A stretch of DNA of 12,395 nt, from NCBI GenBank assembly GCA_019246495.1, contig JAFAQI010000204.1, forward strand, positions 1 to 12,395, read 5' to 3'. The position numbers and the translations under genes are program-made. The DNA comes from Frankiales bacterium (lineage in GTDB: Bacteria; Actinomycetota; Actinomycetes; JAFAQI01). Below are positions 1-9,386 of this stretch, one piece after another (position 1 is the first letter of the stretch; each line of letters opens with the position of its first letter). The notes below the pieces were generated by a model, which worked only from the letters and a program-made list of their open reading frames with translations, made no database searches and was not told the origin of the DNA.

Positions 1-1
1 G

Positions 2-1393
2 GACCCGGTGCAGGGTTGCAACGACGCGACGCCCCAGCCCACATCCTTCTGCATCAAGTACGACGCCAACGTAACGAAGAACGGCATCGAGACGCCGACA
101 CCCGCCGAAGCAGGCGACGTCGGCGATTTCAACTGGTCGCTGGTCAACTCGTCCGGCAACGAGCCGACCGACAAGAACCTGTGGCTCGACCACATGGTGC
201 TGACGCTGCTCGGCGAGCCGGATCCGGCAGCGATCACCCCGTCTAGCGTTCTGGACAACAACCTGCTCATCGCCGGCTCCAACACCGACTGCGGGTCCAG
301 CGGCAAGTTCACGACCTGCACGGCCGGCCAGGGAACGATCGACGGTGATGTGAGCGGCTCCGACGACCCGTCGGTCAGTGACGGCATCAACAGCGGCAGC
401 TTCGGCATCGTCAAGGTCGTCAACGTCAACCCGCCGCAGTCGGGAACGGTCATCGACTGGAAGGTGACTGCCGACTTCTGCATCGACGCCAGCCTGCTCG
501 GATGCAACTCGGGAAGCGGTCCGGTGCAGCACACGTTCGAGGTGACGGCGCCAACCGCCAACCCGACTCACCTCACGATTCCGGCGCAGGTGCAGTTCAG
601 CTACCCGGCGTTCTTCCCGCAGAACGGCGACGTCACCGTCGACGCCTCGATCAAGTCGGTGGATCGGGCGACGTTCCTCGGCCAGTCCGGCAAGGTCGAC
701 GCCGCCGGAGACCCCGCCGCTCCCGGCGGGTCACAGACGATCATCCAGCTGCCGAAGGCGTGCGGCAACGCCGACGCGTCGGCGACCGCAGTCGACCGGC
801 ACGCGGACACCGCCACCGCACCCTTGACGTTCCAGGTCAGCGGCTGCCCGACCGCGTTGTTCACCGCCAAGGAGACGAAGCCCTACAACGCCCGCTTCGA
901 CGGCAACGCGTCGACCGCTGCCCCCGACCGCAACGTCGCGAAGTGGCACTGGTCGTTCGGCGACGGGGCCACTGCCACGACTTTCGGTCCCACCGTCAGT
1001 CACACCTACGCGGCGTCGAAGGCGCGCACGGTCACTCTCGTCGTCGAGGACGACAGCGGGGTCCTGAGCCAGCCGAAGCGGCTCAGCCTTCGCGGTTCGA
1101 AGCTGACGCTGCGCGCACCACGGACAGCCGTCTCCCGCGCCACCGTCACGCTCACGGGCGCGCTGACCAGGTCCGGGTCGCGAACCGGGCTGACGCATCG
1201 CAAGCTGCTGCTGCAGCGCTGCCGGGCCAACGGCAGCCACTGCAAGAAGGTCGCCGTGGTGCTGACCGGTCGCAAGGGTGCTTGGCACGCCAAGACCAAG
1301 TTCCTGACCAACCGCCCGATGTTCCGGGCCACCTTCGCGGGCGGCGGCGGTTACGTCGGCGTTGTCGCCTCACGCACCGTCGGGCATTCGTAA
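2..1393 (+). CDS. Secreted PKD-domain protein, 3' part
   Basis: The frame is open to the left edge, so the N-terminus and any signal peptide lie outside the window; GTG at 8 is only the first in-window start codon. Counting from that codon, about 460 residues are visible. Residues 1-275 are low-lysine, Asp/Ser/Thr/Gly-rich, beta-type sequence with no recognised family. Residues about 280-362 form a PKD (Ig-like) domain with the signature WHWSFGDG at 314-321 and SHTY at 331-334. Residues about 364-458 are a basic Ser/Thr/Arg-rich stretch resembling a bacterial Ig-like beta-sandwich. Ten cysteines occur, many in close pairs (95/104, 158/166, 405/412), which fits disulfides in an exported protein. 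PKD domains usually serve binding or spacing on cell-surface or extracellular proteins; no catalytic motif is visible. The gene converges on hisF with a 28-bp gap. Export is inferred; the PKD call is solid. Confidence 0.8.
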   Translation, partial: DPVQGCNDATPQPTSFCIKYDANVTKNGIETPTPAEAGDVGDFNWSLVNSSGNEPTDKNLWLDHMVLTLLGEPDPAAITPSSVLDNNLLIAGSNTDCGSSGKFTTCTAGQGTIDGDVSGSDDPSVSDGINSGSFGIVKVVNVNPPQSGTVIDWKVTADFCIDASLLGCNSGSGPVQHTFEVTAPTANPTHLTIPAQVQFSYPAFFPQNGDVTVDASIKSVDRATFLGQSGKVDAAGDPAAPGGSQTIIQLPKACGNADASATAVDRHADTATAPLTFQVSGCPTALFTAKETKPYNARFDGNASTAAPDRNVAKWHWSFGDGATATTFGPTVSHTYAASKARTVTLVVEDDSGVLSQPKRLSLRGSKLTLRAPRTAVSRATVTLTGALTRSGSRTGLTHRKLLLQRCRANGSHCKKVAVVLTGRKGAWHAKTKFLTNRPMFRATFAGGGGYVGVVASRTVGHS

Positions 1394-1399
1394 GGGTCG

Positions 1400-1428
1400 C
1401 CGCTGCACGTCGGCTGAGCCGTCAGCGG
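1400..1428. terminator. Inverted repeat between convergent genes, possible bidirectional terminator
   Basis: Outer arms CCGCTG (1400-1405) and CAGCGG (1423-1428) are perfectly complementary. They enclose a second stem, CGGC (1411-1414) and GCCG (1418-1421), with loop TGA; the two stems are separated by an asymmetric internal loop. The structure begins 6 bases after the PKD gene stop and covers the hisF stop codon. Neither side has a T-rich tail, so it would be a U-less hairpin of the kind often proposed in GC-rich actinobacteria. The termination role is inferred from position only. Confidence 0.4.
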
Positions 1429-2183
1429 ACGACGTAACCCGCTGCCCGAAGCGCTGTCTTGACCTCGGCGATGCGCAGCTCGCCGAAGTGGAAGACGCTC
1501 GCGGCGAGCACGGCGTCCGCGCCGGCCGCGACTGCGGGCGCGAAGTCGCCCAGTGACCCGGCGCCACCGGAGGCGACGACCGGCACCGTGACGACCGCGC
1601 GGACCGCTGCCGTCATCGCGACGTCATAGCCGTCGCGCGTGCCGTCCGCATCCATCGAGTTGACGACGATCTCGCCGGCGCCCAGCTCCTGTCCCCTGAC
1701 GACCCACTCGAGCAGGTCGAGCTGCGGCGTACGGCGTCCACCGTGCGTCGTCACCTCGAAGCCGGACGGCGACCAGTCGGCACGCCGGGCGTCGACCGAC
1801 AACACCATGCACTGGGAGCCGAAGCGGTGCGCACCCTCCGCGAGCAGGTCGGGACGCTCGACCGCGGCGGTGTTGAGCGAGACCTTGTCCGCCCCGGCGC
1901 GGAGCAGGCGGTCGACGTCGTCGACGGTGCGGACACCGCCGCCGACGGTGAGCGGGATGAACACCTGTTCCGCCGTACGCCGGACCACGTCGTAGGTGGT
2001 GTCCCGGCTCTCGCTCGACGCGGTGATGTCATAGAAGACGAGTTCGTCGGCGCCTTCTGCGTCGTATGCGCGCGCCAGCTCGACCGGGTCGCCGACGTCG
2101 ATGTTGTCGAGGAAGCGCACGCCTTTGGTCACCCGTCCGGCGTCGACGTCGAGGCAGGGAATGACGCGGACCGCGACGGTCAC
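1422..2183 (-). CDS. hisF: Imidazole glycerol phosphate synthase, cyclase subunit HisF
   Basis: 253 residues, normal length for HisF. The (beta/alpha)8 barrel uses ammonia from HisH to convert PRFAR into imidazole glycerol phosphate and AICAR in the cytoplasm. The two catalytic aspartates are visible: D12 in IPCLDVD and D131 in LSVDARR, matching D11 and D130 of the Thermotoga enzyme. Phosphate-binding loops TVGGGV (79-84), NSMDADGT (175-182) and ASGGAG (204-209) are present. The GTG start at 2183 was chosen because it gives the standard HisF N-terminus, is preceded by GGGAG at good spacing, and forms a GTGA overlap with the stop of the Rid-like gene. The frame stays open upstream to 2636, but that part is shadow sequence over the Rid-like and hisA genes. 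This is the last gene of the cluster; no hisI follows. Confidence 0.97.
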   Translation of the reverse strand: MTVAVRVIPCLDVDAGRVTKGVRFLDNIDVGDPVELARAYDAEGADELVFYDITASSESRDTTYDVVRRTAEQVFIPLTVGGGVRTVDDVDRLLRAGADKVSLNTAAVERPDLLAEGAHRFGSQCMVLSVDARRADWSPSGFEVTTHGGRRTPQLDLLEWVVRGQELGAGEIVVNSMDADGTRDGYDVAMTAAVRAVVTVPVVASGGAGSLGDFAPAVAAGADAVLAASVFHFGELRIAEVKTALRAAGYVVR

Positions 2184-2569
2184 GACGTCTCCCGGAAACA
2201 CTCGACCTCGATCTCGACGAGCATCGCCGGATCGACGAGGGCGGCGACGCCGAGCAGGCTGCTCGCCGGACGCACCTCGCCGAACACGCGACCGTGGGTG
2301 TCGGCGACAGCGACGCCGTTCACGGCGAGGTCGACGACGTACATCCGCGTGCGCACCACGTCGCCGCGGTCGAAACCGGCGCGGGCAACCGCATCGAGTG
2401 CGTTGTCCAAGGCAGCCTGAGCCTGACCGGCCGCATCGCCTGGCTGGGTGACGACCCCGTCGACGACGCTGGTGCACCCGGACACCCACAGATGCCCGCC
2501 GACAGCAACCGCACGCGTGTAGCCGAACCGCACCTCGTAAGGCCCGCCCGACGCGATGTTCTGCCTCAT
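2180..2569 (-). CDS. Rid family protein (RidA-like, lacks the catalytic arginine)
   Basis: 129 residues, the usual size for a YjgF/YER057c/UK114 (Rid) subunit, which normally forms trimers with active sites between subunits. Family features seen: the early strand ending in HLWVSG (26-31), the central segment [10 protein letters not shown] (71-80), and the C-terminal strand [10 protein letters not shown] (116-125). Canonical RidA hydrolyses reactive enamine/imine intermediates with an invariant Arg (R105 in E. coli) in a PARS-type motif. Here the motif reads RPASS, with Ser at that place (S103), so deaminase activity cannot be assumed. The gene is locked between priA and hisF by two 4-base overlaps (ATGA at 2569-2566, GTGA at 2183-2180), which points to co-translation. 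From memory, Streptomyces has a similar small gene at this position. The role may be protection from a reactive pathway intermediate or a regulatory one; neither is shown. Confidence 0.85.
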   Translation of the reverse strand: MRQNIASGGPYEVRFGYTRAVAVGGHLWVSGCTSVVDGVVTQPGDAAGQAQAALDNALDAVARAGFDRGDVVRTRMYVVDLAVNGVAVADTHGRVFGEVRPASSLLGVAALVDPAMLVEIEVECFRETS

Positions 2570-3288
2570 CGCACGGCGGCCAGAGCCTCGGGCAGGGTGA
2601 ACGCACCGGCATAAAGCGCCTTGCCGACGATCGCACCTTCCACGCCGTCCGGCTGAAGCGCGGCGAGCGTCCGCAGGTCGTCCAGGCTGCTCACGCCACC
2701 GCTGGCGACGACCGGCCGATCGGTGGCAGCGCACACCGACGTCAGCAGCTCGACGTTGGGACCGGTCAGCGTGCCGTCGCGGCGCACGTCGGTGACGACG
2801 TAACGCGCGCAGCCTTCCGCGTCCAGCCTCGCGAGCACGTCGAACAGCTCGCCACCCTCCTCCGTCCAGCCGCGCGCCGCGAGGGTCGTGCCGCGGACGT
2901 CGAGTCCGACCGCGACCCGATCGCCGTGCCGGCCGATGACCTCGCGAACCCACTCCGGCTTTTCGAGCGCTGCCGTGCCGATGTTGACCCGGGCCGCACC
3001 CGTGGCCAGGGCGGCGTCGAGCGACGCGTCATCGCGAATGCCACCGGACAGCTCCACGGCGACATCGAGTGCGCGCACGACGTCCGCCAGCAGTGCGTGG
3101 TTGCTACCACGGCCGAACGCCGCGTCGAGGTCGACGAGGTGGACCCACTCGGCGCCGCCGTCCTGCCACTGGCGCGCGGCCGACATGGGGTCGCCGTACG
3201 ACGTCTCCGTTCCCGCCGCACCCTGCACGAGACGGACCGCCCGGCCGTCGGCGACGTCGACGGCAGGCAGCAGCACGAAAGCGGTCAC
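2566..3288 (-). CDS. priA: Phosphoribosyl isomerase A (HisA/PriA, probably also TrpF activity)
   Basis: 240 residues, close to known actinobacterial PriA. HisA converts ProFAR to PRFAR by an Amadori rearrangement; PriA also isomerises phosphoribosylanthranilate for tryptophan synthesis. Visible residues: catalytic D11 in LLPAVDV and D130 in VGLDVRG, R19, S81 in LSGGIRDD, T166 in VVTDV, the DGTLTGPN loop (171-178) and ASGGVSS phosphate loop (195-201). The RGW motif (139-141) with the following [11 protein letters not shown] segment is typical of PriA rather than single-function HisA. The GTG start at 3288 gives the exact family N-terminus; the ribosome site is poor (GAGA). The frame runs open to 3417, but that would overlap the upstream secreted gene. 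The stop overlaps the Rid-like gene start (ATGA). Bifunctionality is inferred from the motif; whether the genome has a separate trpF cannot be seen here. Confidence 0.93.
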   Translation of the reverse strand: MTAFVLLPAVDVADGRAVRLVQGAAGTETSYGDPMSAARQWQDGGAEWVHLVDLDAAFGRGSNHALLADVVRALDVAVELSGGIRDDASLDAALATGAARVNIGTAALEKPEWVREVIGRHGDRVAVGLDVRGTTLAARGWTEEGGELFDVLARLDAEGCARYVVTDVRRDGTLTGPNVELLTSVCAATDRPVVASGGVSSLDDLRTLAALQPDGVEGAIVGKALYAGAFTLPEALAAVR

Positions 3289-3294
3289 GTTCTC

Positions 3295-3306
3295 GACGCT
3301 AGCGTC
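3295..3306. promoter_or_regulatory. 12-bp perfect palindrome upstream of priA
   Basis: GACGCTAGCGTC is a perfect inverted repeat ending 6 bases before the priA start codon at 3288. It shares three bases with the 3' arm of the GNRA hairpin, so as RNA the two folds would compete. It could be an operator half-site pair for a dimeric regulator. About three 12-bp palindromes are expected by chance in a window this size, so the position inside the only real gap of the his cluster is the main argument. Confidence 0.25.
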
Positions 3307-3325
3307 GGCGCCTCGCGACGCCGAC
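3304..3325 (-). other. Intercistronic hairpin with GNRA tetraloop before priA
   Basis: Read on the minus strand, the transcript begins this element directly after the TGA of the secreted-protein gene. Seven perfect pairs (GTCGGCG with CGCCGAC) are extended by a T-G wobble and a C-G pair, closing on GCGA, which fits the GNRA tetraloop pattern. It ends 15 bases before the priA GTG. There is no U-tract. It could act as a terminator/attenuator, a processing signal or an RNA-stability element separating the hisH side from the priA side; the sequence shows the fold, not the role. Confidence 0.45.
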
Positions 3326-4306
3326 TCAGCCGTAGATGGTCGCGTAGACGCGGGTCGCGTTGGGCGCCGACGAGTAGCGGTCGACGACGTTGTAGGGCGT
3401 CGTGGCTCCCGGCGCAATCGCGTCGATGTGGTCGAAGCCGATGACGTTGGCCCGCGCCTTGCTGTCGTACTCGATGACCGTCACCCAGACGTTGTTGATG
3501 GTCTGGTTCGTCGTGTTCGTCACGGTGCCGCTGTAGGCGCGGCGGGTGGGCGACACCTGGGTCGTCGTGCCCGGCTTGACCTTCGCGCCGCGCAGGACCG
3601 GCGCGTGACTGCGGACAGCGTCCACCCTGATCCGGTACGACGTCGTGCCGGTGGGGAGCTCGGCGTCGCTGTGCTTCACCTCGAACTCGGCCCGGTGCCA
3701 CGCGGCAATCGGTCCCGGGCGAATGCCCTCGTCGGACGTGCCGATCTGCTGCCCGTGCTTGTCGAAGTAGCGGACATGCAGCCGGACGATGTCGACCCGA
3801 TGCGGGGTGTTGTTCAGCAGCTCACCACGCACGTCGATGCCGTGGCCGTGCGCCACGTCCTTGAACTCCGCGAACACGACGGCGGCCGACAGCGGCCGGA
3901 ACTGCAGCCGGTATGCCTGATGCGGATCGACGCCGTGTGCCGAGGAGACGCGCACGTAGTAGTCGGCGGCAGGCAGCGCGACGTAGAGCTGCTCGAAGCG
4001 GTGGCCGCCACGGTCCGACGACGCGACGAGGTGCCCGTCCGCGCGGTAGAGGTCGAGCGCGTAGTTGCCCGGCAACCGGCCGAGGGTCACGAGTGCGTGG
4101 CCGGCGGTGCCCATCGTGAACCGGAAGAAGTCCTGATCCGACGTCGACTCGAGCGTCTCGGCGATCCACGGCCCGTTGGGCGAGACCCCGGCGTGCCGCG
4201 CAGCGCGGAGGGTGTCGGGCCGGTCGCCGGGGACGGCGGTCGACGTCGTCGAAAGTCCGGTGACCAGCACACCGGCTGCGGCGACGACCGTGAGCAGACG
4301 GCGCAC
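3326..4306 (-). CDS. Exported protein with PPC-like and two FxLYD-like domains
   Basis: 326 residues from the chosen start; not a histidine enzyme. A classical signal peptide is visible: MRRLL, hydrophobic core to about residue 18, then TSTA with likely cleavage after residue 24. Residues about 45-135 resemble the bacterial pre-peptidase C-terminal (PPC) beta-sandwich: SDQDFFRF (56-63), a [15 protein letters not shown] stretch (84-98) and ADYYVRV (114-120). Two further beta-rich segments, about 143-210 and 254-323, each have a V-x-G-x-x-x-N-x-T core followed by a strand ending in YFD or EYD, as in FxLYD-type domains. GTG at 4306 is preferred because GGAAGGAG lies five bases upstream and it starts the signal peptide exactly. 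An alternative GTG at 4333 overlaps the hisH stop (GTGA) and would add nine residues. Codon use looks like its neighbours. Cell-envelope or extracellular binding is inferred; a link to histidine synthesis is unknown. Confidence 0.8.
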   Translation of the reverse strand: MRRLLTVVAAAGVLVTGLSTTSTAVPGDRPDTLRAARHAGVSPNGPWIAETLESTSDQDFFRFTMGTAGHALVTLGRLPGNYALDLYRADGHLVASSDRGGHRFEQLYVALPAADYYVRVSSAHGVDPHQAYRLQFRPLSAAVVFAEFKDVAHGHGIDVRGELLNNTPHRVDIVRLHVRYFDKHGQQIGTSDEGIRPGPIAAWHRAEFEVKHSDAELPTGTTSYRIRVDAVRSHAPVLRGAKVKPGTTTQVSPTRRAYSGTVTNTTNQTINNVWVTVIEYDSKARANVIGFDHIDAIAPGATTPYNVVDRYSSAPNATRVYATIYG

Positions 4307-4311
4307 GAGGG

Positions 4312-4319
4312 CTCCTTCC
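4312..4319 (-). promoter_or_regulatory. Strong Shine-Dalgarno site for the exported-protein gene
   Basis: GGAAGGAG on the minus strand, five bases before GTG at 4306, is the best ribosome binding site seen in the window. It decides the start against the overlapping GTG at 4333, and suggests this gene is translated independently of hisH rather than only by coupling. Confidence 0.7.
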
Positions 4320-4329
4320 AAGGCGAGCA

Positions 4330-4937
4330 TCACGACAGCGAGCCGACCCAGTTTCGCAGCAGCGCGAGACCGGCGTCGCCCGACTTCTCGGGGTGGAACT
4401 GCGTGGCGGACAGCGGGCCGCGCTCGACGGCCGCGACGAACGTGCCGCCGTGCTCGGCCACGGTCTCGCCATCCCCACCCGCCGGGCGTGCGGCGTAGGA
4501 GTGCACGAAATAGAACCAGGCGTCGTCGAGACCGGCGAACAGCGCCGATCCGTTCGCCGGCTCCACGGTGTTCCAGCCCATGTGCGGAAGCACGGGCGCG
4601 TCGAGCCGCTCCACGGTCCCGTCGAGCACTCCGATGCCTTCGCTGGTCACGCCGTGCTCGTTCCCGGTGTCATAGAGGACCTGCATGCCGACACAGATCC
4701 CGAGCACCGGACGGCCGGCGGCGACCCGGCGGCGTACGACGACATCGCCACCGACCCGCCGTACGCCGTCCATGCACGCCGCGAACGCGCCCACACCGGG
4801 GACGACGAGACCGTCGCAGTCGACGGCGGCTGCGGAGTCGGCTGTGACCGTGACGTCGGCCCCGACACAGGCGAGCGCGCGTTCGGCGGAGCGCAGGTTG
4901 CCCGAGCCGTAGTCGAGGACGACGACGCGGGGCGAGC

Positions 4938-4941
<4 letters not shown>
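4330..4941 (-). CDS. hisH: Imidazole glycerol phosphate synthase, glutaminase subunit HisH
   Basis: 203 residues, normal for HisH. This class I glutamine amidotransferase hydrolyses glutamine and channels ammonia into the HisF barrel. The complete catalytic triad is visible: nucleophile C83 in GICVGMQ, H183 and E185 in QFHPEKSG. The N-terminal [13 protein letters not shown] and the oxyanion-loop region VPGVGAF (48-54) are also typical, as is PHMGWN (119-124). GTG at 4941 overlaps the hisB stop as GTGA and has AAGGG six bases upstream. Its partner hisF is five kilobase-order steps away in the same cluster, separated by the exported-protein gene, priA and the Rid-like gene. The stop at 4330 is followed 24 bases later by the preferred start of the exported-protein gene. 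Confidence 0.97.
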
Positions 4942-7908
<2,967 letters not shown>

Positions 7909-7914
7909 GCGGTT

Positions 7915-7918
7915 CTCC
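7915..7918 (-). promoter_or_regulatory. hisD: Shine-Dalgarno site that favours the GTG start of hisD
   Basis: GGAG on the minus strand, six bases before GTG at 7908, is contained within the sequence ATGGAG that also offers the alternative hisD start at 7920. Nothing similar precedes that ATG, so the internal GTG is the better supported start. Confidence 0.5.
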
Positions 7919-7920
7919 AT

Positions 7921-7964
7921 GAGGACGAGCGGATCGGGGCGGCCCCCCGCGGGACAAAGGGTAG
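7921..7964 (-). promoter_or_regulatory. Spacer before hisD with a GC hairpin; possible weak promoter
   Basis: This is the gap between the membrane-protein stop and the first hisD start codon. It holds a five-pair stem, CGGGG (7949-7945 on the minus strand) with CCCCG (7939-7935) around a five-base loop. TACCCT just after the upstream stop fits the loose actinobacterial -10 pattern TAnnnT, but no convincing -35 is present. The space is far too short for a T-box or a leader-peptide attenuator. A separate hisD promoter is possible but not shown. Confidence 0.2.
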
Positions 7965-8543
7965 TCAGTCGTCCCGGCCGGTCACCGCGATGACGACGGC
8001 GGCCACGAGCAGCGACGCCAACGGCCAGGCGACAAGGAGACCGGTGGCATGCAGCTGGAAGAACGGGTCGATCCCGGCGTTCCGGAACTGCTTCACCGTC
8101 ACTCCGAAGTGGTGCAGCACATGGAGGGTCCGGTCGCGGTCGGCGAGGTAGCCGACGCGCGCGGCGACAAGCGAGCCCAGCATCCCGCCGATGCCCAGGC
8201 CGCCGATGGCTCCCGGCCCGCGGGCCCCCGCGAGCACGACGACCAACCCGCATAGCGCGCCGGTTACGAGGAGCACCGCGGCGAATCCCATGTCCGCGCC
8301 GAGCTCCGACTTGAACGCCGCGTCGGCGCCCACAGCCACCTTGGCGAGCGACAGCTTCGGCGCAACCGCGGACCACACGAGCCCCGCAGCCGACCCGACC
8401 AGCGTCACGAACACAGCCACCACGACGAGGATCACGATGTCCTCGGGCAAGCGCAGCGCCGGAGGCTGCACCGACGGCGGCGGTGTGTAACGGTTCGGGA
8501 TCGTGACGTGCCAGTCCGGCAGCGTCGTCGACTCCGGGCTCAC
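7965..8543 (-). CDS. Membrane protein of unknown function, four predicted helices (DUF2567-like)
   Basis: 192 residues. A proline-rich cytoplasmic-type N-terminus ([18 protein letters not shown], 16-33) precedes four hydrophobic segments at about 35-60, 85-106, 110-134 and 166-188. The third is glycine-rich ([14 protein letters not shown], 111-124). The pattern of a helix ending in a WxxxAP motif, an extracellular loop with a GADAAF-type element, and a glycine-rich paired helix recalls small actinobacterial DUF2567-type membrane proteins; I recognise this only loosely. No catalytic residues are evident. GTG at 8543 is the first possible start after an in-frame stop shared with the permease gene 27 bases upstream; its ribosome site is poor, so initiation could be further in. 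It lies between the ABC permease and hisD on the same strand and could belong to either unit. Confidence 0.75.
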   Translation of the reverse strand: MSPESTTLPDWHVTIPNRYTPPPSVQPPALRLPEDIVILVVVAVFVTLVGSAAGLVWSAVAPKLSLAKVAVGADAAFKSELGADMGFAAVLLVTGALCGLVVVLAGARGPGAIGGLGIGGMLGSLVAARVGYLADRDRTLHVLHHFGVTVKQFRNAGIDPFFQLHATGLLVAWPLASLLVAAVVIAVTGRDD

Positions 8544-8570
8544 CGACCGATTCTGCCAGTCATCGCGCGA

Positions 8571-9386
8571 TCACCGGTCGAGCGCGCGCCGGAACAGCCG
8601 CCCGGCGACGGCAAGTGCGACAACGCCGTACGCCGCGGTGACCAGCAGCCGCCAGGCGACCCCGCCGACGCTGCCCGTCCCGTGCAGGACCGCTGCCAAC
8701 GCGTCGACCGCCAGCGTCCCGGGCGCGAGGTGCCGCAGCACGTCGAGACCGGCGGGGAACCGCGCGGCCGGGATAACGCCGAGGAACAGGATCGCCGTCA
8801 TGGCCAGCTGCCCGGCAACGGTCGCCAGCTCCGGCCGGGGCATGGCCAGCCCGATCACCGCGCCGACTCCGCACAGCGCCAGGCCCGCTGCGACGCACAC
8901 CGGCAGTACGACCCAGATGCCGCCCGCCGGAAGCCCCCACAGCAACACGCCGACGACCGCGGTGACGAGCGCCCCCGGCACGGTGAACGCGGCGTAAGCG
9001 CCCGCGACACCGAGCACGAACGCAGCCGGAGCGATCGGAAGTGCGCCGTAGTAGTCGAGCGCAGATGCCGCCTTCAGTGCGCCGATCCGCTGGGCGAGCA
9101 GGTTGAGCCCGACGAACGCGACGACCAGCACCGTGGCGCCGGCGACGACCGCGCTCGCGGTCGCACGCTGGTGCGGCGACACGACGCCGCGCATCAGCAC
9201 CAGGATGCCGACCGACTGCACGGTCGCCACGAAGAGCAACGGCCCGCGCGCGACCCGTGCCCGCGCCAGCTGTCCGGCCAGCACCGCGCCGATCGCGGAC
9301 GGCAACGACGGGCCGCGGGGCGGCGCGAGCGGCGCGGCACCCTCGACGTCACCGACGATCTCCGGTGCGGTCGGCGGCGTCGTCAC
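8571..9386 (-). CDS. ABC-2 type transporter permease
   Basis: 271 residues. After a Pro/Ala-rich cytoplasmic stretch of about 45 residues there are six hydrophobic segments, roughly at 50-66, 76-97, 120-148, 157-181, 188-208 and 244-265. The layout and the short loop LDYYGALPIAP (110-120) before the third segment, plus LRHLAPGTLAVDAL (217-230) between segments five and six, fit ABC-2 type export permeases. These pair with a DrrA/NatA-like ATPase to move drugs, lipids or other small molecules outwards. GTG at 9386 overlaps the ATPase stop as GTGA and has GGAG five bases upstream, so the pair is coupled and likely forms one transporter. The substrate cannot be told from sequence. Confidence 0.87.
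   Translation of the reverse strand: MTTPPTAPEIVGDVEGAAPLAPPRGPSLPSAIGAVLAGQLARARVARGPLLFVATVQSVGILVLMRGVVSPHQRATASAVVAGATVLVVAFVGLNLLAQRIGALKAASALDYYGALPIAPAAFVLGVAGAYAAFTVPGALVTAVVGVLLWGLPAGGIWVVLPVCVAAGLALCGVGAVIGLAMPRPELATVAGQLAMTAILFLGVIPAARFPAGLDVLRHLAPGTLAVDALAAVLHGTGSVGGVAWRLLVTAAYGVVALAVAGRLFRRALDR

Noticed and set aside
2184..2636. N-terminal extension of hisF giving 404 residues
   Set aside because: The extra part is Arg-rich shadow of the Rid-like and priA genes; HisF is complete from GTG 2183.
2888..4498. Plus-strand open frame of 536 codons across priA, the exported-protein gene and hisH
   Set aside because: It crosses three convincing minus-strand genes, has a low-complexity translation and no recognisable domain or ribosome site.
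7921..8376. N-terminal extension of hisD giving 594 residues
   Set aside because: It overlies the four-helix membrane protein in another frame and reads as Arg/Gly-rich noise; the HisD family N-terminus begins near 7908.
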